NCBI RefSeq assembly: GCF_034057115.1
Contig: NZ_CP139195.1
Span: forward strand, 124,001 to 188,000
DNA: 64,000 nucleotides
Source of the DNA: Pseudomonas sp. AN-1
GTDB lineage: Bacteria; Pseudomonadota; Gammaproteobacteria; Pseudomonadales; Pseudomonadaceae
Direction of reading: 5' to 3'
In this document: in pieces, positions 41,519-51,970 of the stretch
Numbering within the stretch: position 1 is the first letter of the stretch
Layout of the letters: each line of letters starts with the position of its first letter
Position numbers and translations under genes: made by a program
Notes under the pieces: model-generated
What the model saw: the letters and a program-made list of their open reading frames with translations, nothing else
The model's database searches: none
What the model was told of the DNA's origin: nothing

Positions 41519-41965
41519 ATGAGCTACATGAAGTGGACCAGCGATCTCGAGCTCGGCATCGAGGTCATCGACAACCAGCACCGGCGCATCGTCGAGTACA
41601 TCAACGACCTGCACCAGGCCATCGACAGGCAGAGCCGCGCGGAGGTCGGCGAGGTGCTGGAGCAGTTGGTCGAGTACACCATGTCGCACTTCGCCTTCGA
41701 GGAGGACCTGCAGGAGCAGGCCGGCTATCCCTTCCATCATGCCCACAAGAAGGTCCACGAGCTGTTCTGCCGCAAGATCGAGGACTTCCAGTACCGCTTC
41801 GAACTGGGCGAGGATGTCTCCCGCCACCTGCTCACCACCCTGCGCGCCTGGCTGATCAACCACATCAAGCGCGACGACGCCGACTACGCCGAGACCGTCA
41901 AGGTCGCCCTGGCGGCGTCGCTCAAGCCGCGGCCGAAGAGCTTCTTCGCCCGGCTGTTCGGCTGA
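41519..41965 (+). CDS. Bacteriohemerythrin
   Basis: A 148-residue single-domain hemerythrin with the full set of di-iron ligands in expected order: H21, H57, E61, H76, H80, H115 and D120. It is a reversible O2-binding protein, as in methanotroph and Pseudomonas bacteriohemerythrins. It has no fused signalling domain. The start at 41519 gives the canonical MSYMKWTSDLELGIEVID opening. Confidence 0.93.
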   Translation: MSYMKWTSDLELGIEVIDNQHRRIVEYINDLHQAIDRQSRAEVGEVLEQLVEYTMSHFAFEEDLQEQAGYPFHHAHKKVHELFCRKIEDFQYRFELGEDVSRHLLTTLRAWLINHIKRDDADYAETVKVALAASLKPRPKSFFARLFG

Positions 41966-42101
41966 GCTGCGCGGAGACGGGTGGCGACATCCGTCCCTGT
42001 CGGGGAGCGACCGCCCCTCTGCCTGCGCGCGGCGGCGGGCGAGCTGCTGCCCTGGCTGCTGGCGCAGGCCTTCGCGACGCCGCCGTCGGACGGCCCGGCG
42101 C

Positions 42102-42353
42102 TCAGTCCTCCTCGTTGAGGTCGAGATAGTCCAGCACGAACGCGATGATCTTCTCGTCGCCGGCGGGCAGGTCGGCCGACACATAGGGCAGATCCTGCCA
42201 GTCGTCCTCCTTGGCATAGGGGCGCCAGCTGACGTCGGCGTTGGCACGCACGGTGTTGTAGCTGACCACGATGCGACCATCGGTGATCTGCTCCCATTCG
42301 TCCTGCGCCTCGCCGGTGTGGCCCCGGGCCTGCTTGAGCGTACGGATAGTCAT
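42102..42353 (-). CDS. Small hypothetical protein
   Basis: An 83-residue acidic protein, MTIRTLKQARGHTGEAQDEW at the N-terminus and ending in a helix FVLDYLDLNEED. I do not recognise its family. Its codon usage and lack of low complexity suggest a real gene. It lies between the hemerythrin gene and the four-gene exopolysaccharide-like operon, on the opposite strand. Confidence 0.6.
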   Translation of the reverse strand: MTIRTLKQARGHTGEAQDEWEQITDGRIVVSYNTVRANADVSWRPYAKEDDWQDLPYVSADLPAGDEKIIAFVLDYLDLNEED

Positions 42354-42492
42354 GGTCCTGCTTCCTCCTCGGGCGGTGCATCGGCGTAGCTACAACCTTA
42401 GGCCAGATTGGCCACGCTGCGGGCCGGCATCCCTCCGCCTGACAGCTGGTCTACGCTGACAACACCCGCACGCGGCCACCGCGGAGCCCGGC

Positions 42493-43878
42493 ATGTCGGC
42501 GACCACTCCCCGCATTGCGGTGCTGGCGGCGCCCGGTGCCCGGGAGCTGCCCTATCCGCAGGTTCACGTCTTCCATGATCTCGGCGCGCTGCTGGCCGCC
42601 GGTCCGTGGGACGTCCTGCTGCTCGACCAGCCCGGCGCGCAGGCCGGGCAGGCGCTGCAGCAGCTGCGCCGCGCCGAGGGCTGCCGCTTCCTGCCGATCT
42701 ACTGCTGCCGCGACCAGGATGATTGGTGCCTGGCGCTGGGCGACGGCGCGCCGCCGGCGCAGGCCGACGCCCTGGTCGCCCAGTGGCGGCTGTGGCGCGG
42801 CCGTTTCGCGCTGTTCAACCGTGGCGTGGCGCCCGAGCGCTTCGACAGCCGGGTGCTGGCCTGGCTGTGGCTGCGCGCGGCCGGCGAGGTCCGCGCCCTG
42901 CGCGACACCGCGGTGGCCCGGCACTACCGCTACCCGCTGCTGGAGGTGCTGGCCGAGGAGGAGACGGTCAACGACTTCGTCTGGCTGCAGCTGATGGCCC
43001 AGCAGGGCTGGCTGCAGGCCGGCGAACTGGTCGACCGGCTGCGACTGTGCAACCGCTGCGGTTCGGGGCGTCTCAACTACGTCGACGTCTGTCCCGAGTG
43101 CGGCGATCTCGACATCGCCCGCCAGCCGTCGCTGCACTGCTTCACCTGCGGGCACGTGGGCCCGCAGGAGCTGTTCGTCAGGGAGGGGCTGCTGCTGTGC
43201 CCGAACTGCCTGACCCGCCTGCGCCACATCGGCAGCGACTACGACCGGCCGCTGGAGAACTACGGCTGTCGCCACTGCCAGGCGTTCTTCGTCGATGCGC
43301 GGATCGAGGCGCGCTGCCTGGATTGCGGCCAGGTGCAGGCGCCGGAGCGCCTGCGGGTGCGCGAGGTGCGCCACTACCGGCTGACCGACGCCGGCCGGCT
43401 GCACTGCCGCCAGGGCCTGGGCGAGGCCGGGCGAGCGGAGCTGACCCTGCTGCGCCTCAACCTGCGCGGCGGCCGCGAGTTCGCCGAGCTGCTGAGCTGG
43501 CAGATCGAGCTGGTGCGGCGCTACGGCGGGCCGCCGTTCTCGGTGCTGGGCATGCGCCTGCACAACCTGCGCACGCTGGGCGAGCTGCGCGCCCACGCGC
43601 TGATCGACGGTCTGCTCGAGCGCCTGCTGGAGATAGTGCGCGAGACCGACCGCTGTACGCGCGCCAGCGAGGAGCTGTTCTGGATGCTGCTGCCGCACAC
43701 CGATGCCGCCGGGCTGGCCAGCCTGCGCCAGCGGCTGACCCGCCCCAGCGGCCTGCTCGGCGACGCCGCGGCCCACGGCATCGAGCTGAGCACGGTGGGT
43801 TTCAGCGCGCCGCAGGACCTGCTCGAGCAGGAGGACGGTCCCCTGCTGCTGGCGCGCCTGGCCGGCGAGCTGGAGTGA
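42493..43878 (+). CDS. TackOD1-like zinc-ribbon protein with degenerate GGDEF-like C-terminus
   Basis: A 461-residue cytoplasmic protein in three parts. Residues 1-110 look like a receiver-type alpha/beta domain (WDVLLLDQPG). Residues 186-278 carry six CxxC pairs (C186/189, 200/203, 216/219, 236/239, 259/262, 275/278), enough for three zinc ribbons, as in the TackOD1 output domain. Residues about 310-461 resemble a GGDEF fold, but the signature is SEELF in RASEELFWMLLP, so cyclase activity is not expected. It is the first gene of a tight operon with a GT2 synthase, a TolC-like protein and a HlyD-like adaptor, and may sense a signal, perhaps c-di-GMP or a partner protein, and control the synthase. 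The domain names come from pattern recognition only. Confidence 0.78.
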   Translation: MSATTPRIAVLAAPGARELPYPQVHVFHDLGALLAAGPWDVLLLDQPGAQAGQALQQLRRAEGCRFLPIYCCRDQDDWCLALGDGAPPAQADALVAQWRLWRGRFALFNRGVAPERFDSRVLAWLWLRAAGEVRALRDTAVARHYRYPLLEVLAEEETVNDFVWLQLMAQQGWLQAGELVDRLRLCNRCGSGRLNYVDVCPECGDLDIARQPSLHCFTCGHVGPQELFVREGLLLCPNCLTRLRHIGSDYDRPLENYGCRHCQAFFVDARIEARCLDCGQVQAPERLRVREVRHYRLTDAGRLHCRQGLGEAGRAELTLLRLNLRGGREFAELLSWQIELVRRYGGPPFSVLGMRLHNLRTLGELRAHALIDGLLERLLEIVRETDRCTRASEELFWMLLPHTDAAGLASLRQRLTRPSGLLGDAAAHGIELSTVGFSAPQDLLEQEDGPLLLARLAGELE

Positions 43879-43881
43879 GCG

Positions 43882-45186
43882 ATGGAGGCGCTGGCGGGAC
43901 TGCTGGCCGAGCTGGGTCGCGAGGGAGGGCTGTTCGCCCTGCTGCCGGCCTTCCTGCTGTTCGAGGTGCCGCTGAATCTGCTGGTGGTGCTCGGTGTGCT
44001 GCGCTGGTTCGTCCGCCGGGGCGAGCGGCAGCCCCTGGTCACGCCCTACCGGCCTGTGGTGTCGTGCATCGTCACCTGCTACAGCGAAGGGGCGGATGTG
44101 ACCAGGACCCTGCAGAGCCTCTGCGAGCAGGTCTATCCGGGGGAGATCGAGCTGATCCCGGTGGTCGACGGCGCCGCGGTCAACCGCGACACGCTGCAGG
44201 CGATCCGCGATTTCCGCGTCGATCCCGGGCGCTATCCGCGCCGCCACCTGCGCCCGATCGCCAAGTGGCAGCGCGGCGGCCGGGTCTCCTCGCTGAATGC
44301 CGGGCTGGCCTACTGCCACGGCGAGATCGTCATGGCCCTGGACGGCGACACTTCCTTCGACAACGACATGGTGGCGGCCATGGTGCGCCACTTCGTCGAC
44401 CCCCGGGTGCCGGCGGTGGCCGGCAGCCTGCGGGTGCGCAATCCGTTCGCCTCCTGGGTGACGGCGCTGCAGGCGCTGGAGTACCTGCTGTCCATCCACC
44501 TGGCCAAGATCGGCCTCGGCGAATGGAACCTGGTGAACAACATCTCCGGCGCGTTCGGCGCCTTCCGCCGCAGCTTCCTCGACAAGATCGGCGGCTGGGA
44601 TACCCACACCGCCGAGGATCTGGACATCACCCTGCGCATCAAGAGCTATTTCGGCCGCGCGCCGCTGCGCATTCCCTTCGAGCCGGCCGCGGTCGGCCAC
44701 ACCGACGTGCCGGTCGGCCTCGGCCAGCTGCTGCGCCAGCGCCTGCGCTGGGACGGCGACCTGTACTTCCTGTACATCCGCAAGCACCGCCACAGCCTGG
44801 CGCCGCGCCAGCTCGGCTGGCCGAACTTCCTGGTCACCCTGTTCACCGGCCTGTTCTTCCAGCTGGTGCTGCCCTTCATCATCCTCGGCTACTGCCTGAT
44901 CGGTCCGCTGCTGCTGCCCTGGCCGCGCCTGCTGCTGCTCGGGGCGCTGATCTACCTGGTCTATCTGGGCGTCACCCTGCTGCTCTACGCCGTCCTGCTG
45001 CTGGCGGTCTCCGAACGGCTGCGCGAGGACCTCCGGCTGGCCCCGCTGGTCCTGCTGTTCCCGCCGTGCATGCTGTTCATGCGCTGCTGGAGCGCGGTGG
45101 CCATACTCAACGAGATGCTGCGCCGCGGCCACGAGGAGAGCGGCATGGCGCCCTGGTGGGTGCTGAAGAGGGGCAAGAGGTTCTGA
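43882..45186 (+). CDS. Membrane GT2 glycosyltransferase (polysaccharide synthase-like)
   Basis: A 434-residue inner-membrane family 2 glycosyltransferase. It has one N-terminal membrane segment (about residues 18-42), a cytoplasmic catalytic domain with DGD (about 154-156), AEDLD (about 243-247) and QRLRW (about 286-290), the processive D,D,D,QxxRW pattern, and then at least three C-terminal membrane segments. This is the architecture of cellulose-, hyaluronan- and PNAG-type synthases, which polymerise and extrude the chain. No PilZ domain is present. It starts three bases after the preceding gene and abuts the next. The sugar polymer is unknown. Confidence 0.9.
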   Translation: MEALAGLLAELGREGGLFALLPAFLLFEVPLNLLVVLGVLRWFVRRGERQPLVTPYRPVVSCIVTCYSEGADVTRTLQSLCEQVYPGEIELIPVVDGAAVNRDTLQAIRDFRVDPGRYPRRHLRPIAKWQRGGRVSSLNAGLAYCHGEIVMALDGDTSFDNDMVAAMVRHFVDPRVPAVAGSLRVRNPFASWVTALQALEYLLSIHLAKIGLGEWNLVNNISGAFGAFRRSFLDKIGGWDTHTAEDLDITLRIKSYFGRAPLRIPFEPAAVGHTDVPVGLGQLLRQRLRWDGDLYFLYIRKHRHSLAPRQLGWPNFLVTLFTGLFFQLVLPFIILGYCLIGPLLLPWPRLLLLGALIYLVYLGVTLLLYAVLLLAVSERLREDLRLAPLVLLFPPCMLFMRCWSAVAILNEMLRRGHEESGMAPWWVLKRGKRF

Positions 45187-47241
45187 ATGGCACGAATACC
45201 GCTGCTGCCGCTGGCGCTGTGCCTGTCCGCTTCGCTGCAGGCCGCGCCGCTGGCGCTGGACGAGCTGCTGAACGGCTTGCCGCCTGCGCCCGCCGAGCGC
45301 CAGCTCGTCGCCGAGCTGGCGGCGCAGGCGGCCGTCGTCGAGCAGCGCCGGGCCGAGGCCGGCTGGCAGCTGTTCGGCGCGGCCAGCGCCGGCCGCTACC
45401 ACGAACTGAACGACAGCGAGCGGCGCGACGACTATCACGGGCGCAACCTGGCCCTCGGCGTGCGCCATCCGCTGCTCGGCAGCCTGCACCGCCGGCTGGC
45501 GCAGGTGCAGTCCGGCCTGGACGAGCAGGAGCGCCAGCGTCTGCGCCTGGCCCTGCTGCGCGCCGGGCAGCGCCTGCAGGTGCGCAGCGCCTATGCCGAC
45601 TGGTGGCGGGCGCAGGAGGAGCAGCGCCTGTGCCATGCGCTGGCGGATGCCGCACCGGCGGCGCAGGACGCCCTGCAGGCGCGCCGCCAGGCCGGCTGGA
45701 TGCTGCCGGCCGAAGCCGACGCGCTGCGCAGCCGCTGGCGCGCCCTGCAACGGCGCTGCGCCGCGGCGGACGCCGCCCGGATGCAGGCGCTCGACTGGCT
45801 GGGCGTGCTGGCCGGGCGCGCGCTCGCGCCGGCGAGCACTGCGCAGGCCGAGCCGCTGGCCAGCCGGCCGCAGCCCCTGGCGGCCTGGCTCGAGGGGCTC
45901 GAGCGCCATCCGCAGCTGGCCGAGCGGCACAGCCGGCTGGCCGAAGCGGGACGCCAGCGTGAGCTGCCCTGGTATGCGCTGCTGGAGTCGAGCGTCAGCC
46001 TGAGCCGCGATTTCGAGCGGCGCAGCGGCACCCGGCAGTCCGGCGGCGACTGGGTCGCCAGCCTGGACGTGTCCGCGCCCCTGGACCTGCTCGGCTACGG
46101 CAATGCCCGGCAACGCGAGGGCGAGGCGCGCTACCGGGCCGCCGAGGCGGCGCTGGAGGCCGAGCGCCATGACTTGCGCCGCAGCCTGGCGCAGGCCCTG
46201 CGCAGCCATCGGCTGGCGCTGGAGGCGCTGCAGTGGCAGGGCGAGCAACGGGAGGTCGCCCGCCGCCGTACGGTCGAGCGGCGCCTGCGCGACGCTCTGG
46301 AGGGCGAGGCCGGCATGGCGCGCCGCCAGGAAGCCGAGCTGGAGCTGCACGAGGTCAGCCTGCAACAGGTCGCGGCCTGGCACGGGCTGTGGCTGGCCGA
46401 GGCGGAGTTGCGTCTGTTCGCCGACGATGCCGCCGCCGCGCCGCTGCTCGGCACTGCCCGCGAGCACTGGGCGCAGGCCGTGGAGGAGGGCGCCGACTGG
46501 CGCCAGGGCGTGTACGTCTGGGACAGCCGCGCGCTGCTCGATCGCCAGCGCCGGCCCGCCGAGCTGCGCGCCCTGCGCGAGGCCGGCATGCAGCGCCTGT
46601 ACCTGGGGTTGAGCGCGGCGCAGGTCGCACGCCTGGACGCGCTCGAAGGCGAGCTGCGGGCGCTGCTGGCAGAGGCGCGCGCCGCCGGCCTGGAGCCGCT
46701 GCTGCTGCTCGGCGAACCGGACTGGCTGCGCAGCGGGCAGCGCAGCGAGCTGGGGCTGCTGCTGGCGCGCCTGGCCGGGCTGCCCTTCGCCGGTCTGCAT
46801 CTGGATCTGGAGGTGGAGCAGCTCGGCTGGCCGGTGCCCGGCCAGCGCCTGCAGGACTGGCTGGATACCCTGGCGCTGGCGGTGCGCAGCAGTCCCTGGC
46901 CGGTGGAGCTGTCCAGCCACCACCGCTGGTTCGCCGCCGACCCCGGCACGCCCTGCGTGCCCTGTGCGCTGCCGGGGCTGGGCGTCCGCCAGGTCAGCCT
47001 GATGATCTACACCGCCGACACCGGGCGCAGCGCCGCCCTGGCGGAAGATATCGCCCGGCGCTGGCCGGCGCTGCGCTTTCGTCTGGCGCAGAGCGTCGAG
47101 CCGCAGCTGCCGGCGAGCGAAAGCCTGGCCGGGCGCAGCCGCGGCGAGCTGCAGGAGCAGGTCCGCCGCTGGCAGACGCGGCTGCAGGGCACGGCGCTGG
47201 GCGGCGTCGACTGGCAGGCCTGGCCACACTATCCCCGTTGA
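45187..47241 (+). CDS. TolC-like outer-membrane protein fused to a TIM-barrel-like domain
   Basis: A 684-residue exported protein. A signal peptide (MARIPLLPLALCLSASLQAA) leads into an alpha-helical region to about residue 430 with the long coiled-coil helices and the LDVSAPLDLLGYGNARQREGEARYRAAEAAL pattern of TolC-family channels. From about residue 440 the character changes to alternating strands and helices: GVYVWDS, RLYLGLS, PLLLLGEPDW, GLHLDLEVEQLGW (about 537-550), VELSSHHRW, VSLMIYTAD, FRLAQSVEP and GGVDWQAWPHY. This resembles a glycosidase-type TIM barrel with acidic residues at strand ends. The fusion is unusual, because TolC proteins normally end soon after the second repeat. It sits between a GT2 synthase and a HlyD-like adaptor in one operon. 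Confidence 0.8.
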   Translation: MARIPLLPLALCLSASLQAAPLALDELLNGLPPAPAERQLVAELAAQAAVVEQRRAEAGWQLFGAASAGRYHELNDSERRDDYHGRNLALGVRHPLLGSLHRRLAQVQSGLDEQERQRLRLALLRAGQRLQVRSAYADWWRAQEEQRLCHALADAAPAAQDALQARRQAGWMLPAEADALRSRWRALQRRCAAADAARMQALDWLGVLAGRALAPASTAQAEPLASRPQPLAAWLEGLERHPQLAERHSRLAEAGRQRELPWYALLESSVSLSRDFERRSGTRQSGGDWVASLDVSAPLDLLGYGNARQREGEARYRAAEAALEAERHDLRRSLAQALRSHRLALEALQWQGEQREVARRRTVERRLRDALEGEAGMARRQEAELELHEVSLQQVAAWHGLWLAEAELRLFADDAAAAPLLGTAREHWAQAVEEGADWRQGVYVWDSRALLDRQRRPAELRALREAGMQRLYLGLSAAQVARLDALEGELRALLAEARAAGLEPLLLLGEPDWLRSGQRSELGLLLARLAGLPFAGLHLDLEVEQLGWPVPGQRLQDWLDTLALAVRSSPWPVELSSHHRWFAADPGTPCVPCALPGLGVRQVSLMIYTADTGRSAALAEDIARRWPALRFRLAQSVEPQLPASESLAGRSRGELQEQVRRWQTRLQGTALGGVDWQAWPHYPR

Positions 47242-47251
47242 GGCGCCGCCG

Positions 47252-48274
47252 ATGAAGATCCGTTTCGACAGCCCCAAGGAAAGCCGGCCGACCGAGGACC
47301 AGGGGCTGCGGGTGCTCTATGCGCCGGGCAGGCGCCTGGCCTTCCGCCTGCGCTGGTACCTGATCCTGCTGCTGGTGGCCAGTCCGCTGCTGTGGCTGGG
47401 CGGGCGCTGGCTGTGGTCGACGCTGCGCGTGGAGGCGCCGGCGCGCCTGCTGGTGCCGATCCTGCAACTGCGCGCCTTCGACAGCGCACAGGTCCGCGAG
47501 GTGCTGGTCGTCCCGGGGCAGACGGTGGAAGCCGGCGCGCCGCTGCTGCGGCTGGACAATCCGCAGTGGCGCGAGCGCCTGGCGCTGCTGGCCGAGCCGG
47601 ACCAGGCGCCGTCGGATGCCCATGGCTTGCCGCAGCGCGAGCGGCAGGTATTGCAGGAAGCGCAGGGGGCGGCCGAACGGCGTCTGGCCGAGCTGCGTCG
47701 CCTGTTCGCCCTCGATGCCGCGACCCGCGGCGAGCTGCTGCAGGCCGAGAGCGTCCTGGCGACACGCCGCCATGAGCTGCTGCAGTTCGAGCAGCGCCAG
47801 CTGCGCGTCGAGCCGGCGGAGGCGGTCCAGCGCCGGCTGGAGCGGCAGTGGCTCGAACGGCGCCTGGCGGCCCTCGAGGTGCGCGCGCCCGAAGCCGGGC
47901 GGGTGCTCGACGTGGCGGTGGCGGCGGGAGAGGGGGTCGCTCCGGGGCTGCTGCTGCTGAGCCTGGAGCGCCGGCAGGACGTGCAGGTGTGGGTGTACCT
48001 GCCGGCGCGGCAGGCCGGCTACGGCCGGGCCGGGCAGGCGCTGACCCTGTACCTTCCCGACGGTTCGACGCGGGCGGCGCGGGTACGCGGCGAGGCGCAC
48101 GATGCCGTACCGATGCCGGCCGAGCTGCAGCCGCCGTTCGGCGCGGCGGCGCGCGTCCTGCTGGTGCGGGTGGAGCCCCTGGAGCCCTGGCCGGCCCGCT
48201 GGCGGATCGACCGCCTGGGACTGCAGGCGCGCTTCGCGCGCGACTGGCGACGGACCCTTGGCCTGGAAGAGTGA
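47252..48274 (+). CDS. HlyD-family periplasmic adaptor (membrane fusion protein)
   Basis: A 340-residue protein with a cytoplasmic N-terminus, one membrane segment (about residues 35-52), and the two halves of a lipoyl/barrel-sandwich domain (VREVLVVPGQTVEAGAPLLRL, about 81-101, and VRAPEAGRVLDVAVAAGEGV, about 210-230) around a short coiled-coil hairpin, followed by a beta-barrel. This is the HlyD/EmrA layout and is also similar to the periplasmic part of Alg44. It is the last gene of the operon, 10 bases after the TolC-like gene. With no ABC, MFS or RND gene nearby, its inner-membrane partner is probably the GT2 synthase. Confidence 0.86.
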   Translation: MKIRFDSPKESRPTEDQGLRVLYAPGRRLAFRLRWYLILLLVASPLLWLGGRWLWSTLRVEAPARLLVPILQLRAFDSAQVREVLVVPGQTVEAGAPLLRLDNPQWRERLALLAEPDQAPSDAHGLPQRERQVLQEAQGAAERRLAELRRLFALDAATRGELLQAESVLATRRHELLQFEQRQLRVEPAEAVQRRLERQWLERRLAALEVRAPEAGRVLDVAVAAGEGVAPGLLLLSLERRQDVQVWVYLPARQAGYGRAGQALTLYLPDGSTRAARVRGEAHDAVPMPAELQPPFGAAARVLLVRVEPLEPWPARWRIDRLGLQARFARDWRRTLGLEE

Positions 48275-48287
48275 GTCGCCGGGCGAT

Positions 48288-48319
48288 AAAAAAAGCCCTT
48301 GGCTTTCACCAAGGGCTTT
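48288..48319 (-). terminator. Rho-independent terminator after tRNA-Asn
   Basis: On the minus strand an 11-base perfect stem (AAAGCCCTTGG/CCAAGGGCTTT) with a 6-base loop is followed by a run of seven T. It lies 6 bases beyond the tRNA 3' end. On the plus strand it may also help end the HlyD operon. Confidence 0.88.
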
Positions 48320-48325
48320 CGAATC

Positions 48326-48401
48326 TGGCTCCGCGACCTGGACTCGAACCAGGGACCCAATGATTAACAGTCATTTGCTCTACCGACTGAGCTATCGCGG
48401 A
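48326..48401 (-). tRNA. tRNA-Asn (anticodon GTT)
   Basis: A 76-base cloverleaf with acceptor stem TCCGCGA/TCGCGGA, D-loop AGCTCAGTCGGTAGAGC, anticodon loop ACTGTTAATC (GTT, asparagine), T-loop GGTTCGAGTCC and an encoded 3' CCA. No attachment-site duplication is seen nearby. Confidence 0.97.
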
Positions 48402-48472
48402 ACAACGAGGCGTATCTTACTGATTTCTAAGGCGAAGTCAACACCCTTGCGGTGTCGACTTCGCCTTGCGGA

Positions 48473-49669
48473 TCAGAGCACCTCGACGATGGCGCGGGTG
48501 ACCACTTCGAGGTTCTTGCTGTTCAGCGCGGCGACGCAGATGCGGCCGGTGCCGACGGCGTAGATGCCGAACTCGTTCTTCAGGCGCTCGACCTGCTCGC
48601 CGGTCAGGCCGGAGTAGGAGAACATGCCGCGCTGGCGGGCGACGAAGCCGAAGTCGCGCTTGGCGCCGAGGGCGGCCAGCTGCTCGACCATGCCGTTGCG
48701 CAGCTGCTTGATGCGGCTGCGCATCTCGCCCAGTTCCTCTTCCCACATGGCGCGCAGTTCGGGGCTGTTGAGCACCGCGGCGACCACGCTGGCGCCGTGG
48801 GTCGGCGGGTTGGAATAGTTGGTGCGGATCACGCGCTTGACCTGCGACAGCACGCGGCCGGCTTCTTCCTTCGACGCGGTGACGATGGACAGCGCGCCGA
48901 CGCGCTCGCCGTACAGCGAGAACGACTTGGAGAACGAGCTGGAGACGAAGAACTGCAGGCCGGAGTCGGCGAACAGGCGCACCGCCTCGGCGTCCTCGGC
49001 GATGCCGTCGCCGAAGCCCTGGTAGGCGATGTCGAGGAACGGCACGTGGTTGCGCTCGCGGACCACTTCCAGCACCTGCTTCCAGTCGGCGGAAGACAGG
49101 TCGACGCCGGTCGGGTTGTGGCAGCAGGCGTGCAGCACGACGATCGACTGCGCCGGCAGGGCGCGCAGGTCGGCGAGCATGCCGGCCAGGTTCACGCCCT
49201 GGGTAGCGGCGTCGTAGTAGCTGTAGTTCTGCACCGGGAAGCCGGCGGATTCGAACAGCGCGCGGTGGTTCTCCCAGCTCGGGTTGCTGATCGCCACCAC
49301 GGCGTCCGGCAGCAGGCGCTTGAGGAAGTCGGCGCCGGTCTTCAGCGCGCCGGTGCCGCCGAGGGACTGGGTGGTGACCACGCGGCCTTCGGCCAGCAGC
49401 GGCGAGTCCTCGCCGAACAGCAGCTTCTGCACGGCGCTGTCGTAGGCGGCGATGCCCTCGATCGGCAGGTAGCCGCGCGGCGCGCGGGCTTCCAGGCGGG
49501 CCTTCTCGGCCTCGATCACGGCGCGCAGCAGCGGAATGCGACCTTCTTCGGTGAAGTACACGCCTACGCCCAGGTTGATCTTGCCCGGGCGGGTGTCGGC
49601 GTTGAAGGCTTCGTTGAGGCCCAGGATGGGGTCGCGGGGCGCCATTTCGACGGCAGAGAACAGACTCAT
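48473..49669 (-). CDS. Aspartate/aromatic amino-acid aminotransferase (class I)
   Basis: A 398-residue PLP enzyme of the AspC/TyrB/PhhC group. The PLP lysine is in SSFSKSFSLYGERVG (about residue 248), with CCHNPTGVD and YQGFGDG as further conserved elements. It transfers amino groups between aspartate or aromatic amino acids and 2-oxoglutarate. The start is MSLFSAVEMAPRDPILGL, as in the family; an upstream ATG adds 14 unrelated residues. It is divergent from uvrB, as in P. aeruginosa. Confidence 0.93.
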   Translation of the reverse strand: MSLFSAVEMAPRDPILGLNEAFNADTRPGKINLGVGVYFTEEGRIPLLRAVIEAEKARLEARAPRGYLPIEGIAAYDSAVQKLLFGEDSPLLAEGRVVTTQSLGGTGALKTGADFLKRLLPDAVVAISNPSWENHRALFESAGFPVQNYSYYDAATQGVNLAGMLADLRALPAQSIVVLHACCHNPTGVDLSSADWKQVLEVVRERNHVPFLDIAYQGFGDGIAEDAEAVRLFADSGLQFFVSSSFSKSFSLYGERVGALSIVTASKEEAGRVLSQVKRVIRTNYSNPPTHGASVVAAVLNSPELRAMWEEELGEMRSRIKQLRNGMVEQLAALGAKRDFGFVARQRGMFSYSGLTGEQVERLKNEFGIYAVGTGRICVAALNSKNLEVVTRAIVEVL

Positions 49670-49893
49670 GTGCGGCAGCTCTGTGAGTATGAGGGTGACG
49701 GGCGGATGCAACGCCCAGCCATCACTGGGCTAGGGGGTTGCGCAGACGGGGCGATATTATAGACAGCACCATCCCGGTGCGGCGATACGCAGGTGCGGCG
49801 AAAACGGCCGTTGGTGCGACATATGGTCGCTGCTGGCGGAGCACTGTCAGCCGTGGTCGTTGCCGCGGGAGTTTGTCCTTTCAGGGTACGCAC

Positions 49894-51909
<2,016 letters not shown>

Positions 51910-51930
51910 ACGCCTGGCGGTACGTGCGAG

Positions 51931-51970
51931 CGTAGGGTGGGTTACGGCCTGCGGCCTAACCCACCCTACG
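51931..51970. repeat. REP-like inverted repeat overlapping the 3' end of benE
   Basis: Two perfect 14-base arms (CGTAGGGTGGGTTA and TAACCCACCCTACG) surround a 12-base loop. The GTAGGGTGGGTTA sequence is of a kind widely scattered between Pseudomonas genes. The right arm includes the stop codon and last codons of the BenE gene. There is no T tract. Confidence 0.75.

Noticed and set aside
41884-42381. Longer minus-strand reading frame overlapping the 83-residue gene
   Set aside because: It runs into the hemerythrin gene and encodes a low-complexity Arg-rich product.
48326-48401. tRNA-Asn as an integration site for a mobile element
   Set aside because: No integrase and no duplicated tRNA 3' end were seen in the window.
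49755-49760. TATTAT as -10 of uvrB
   Set aside because: No -35 at proper spacing and it would give a leader of about 130 bases. Not strong enough to annotate.
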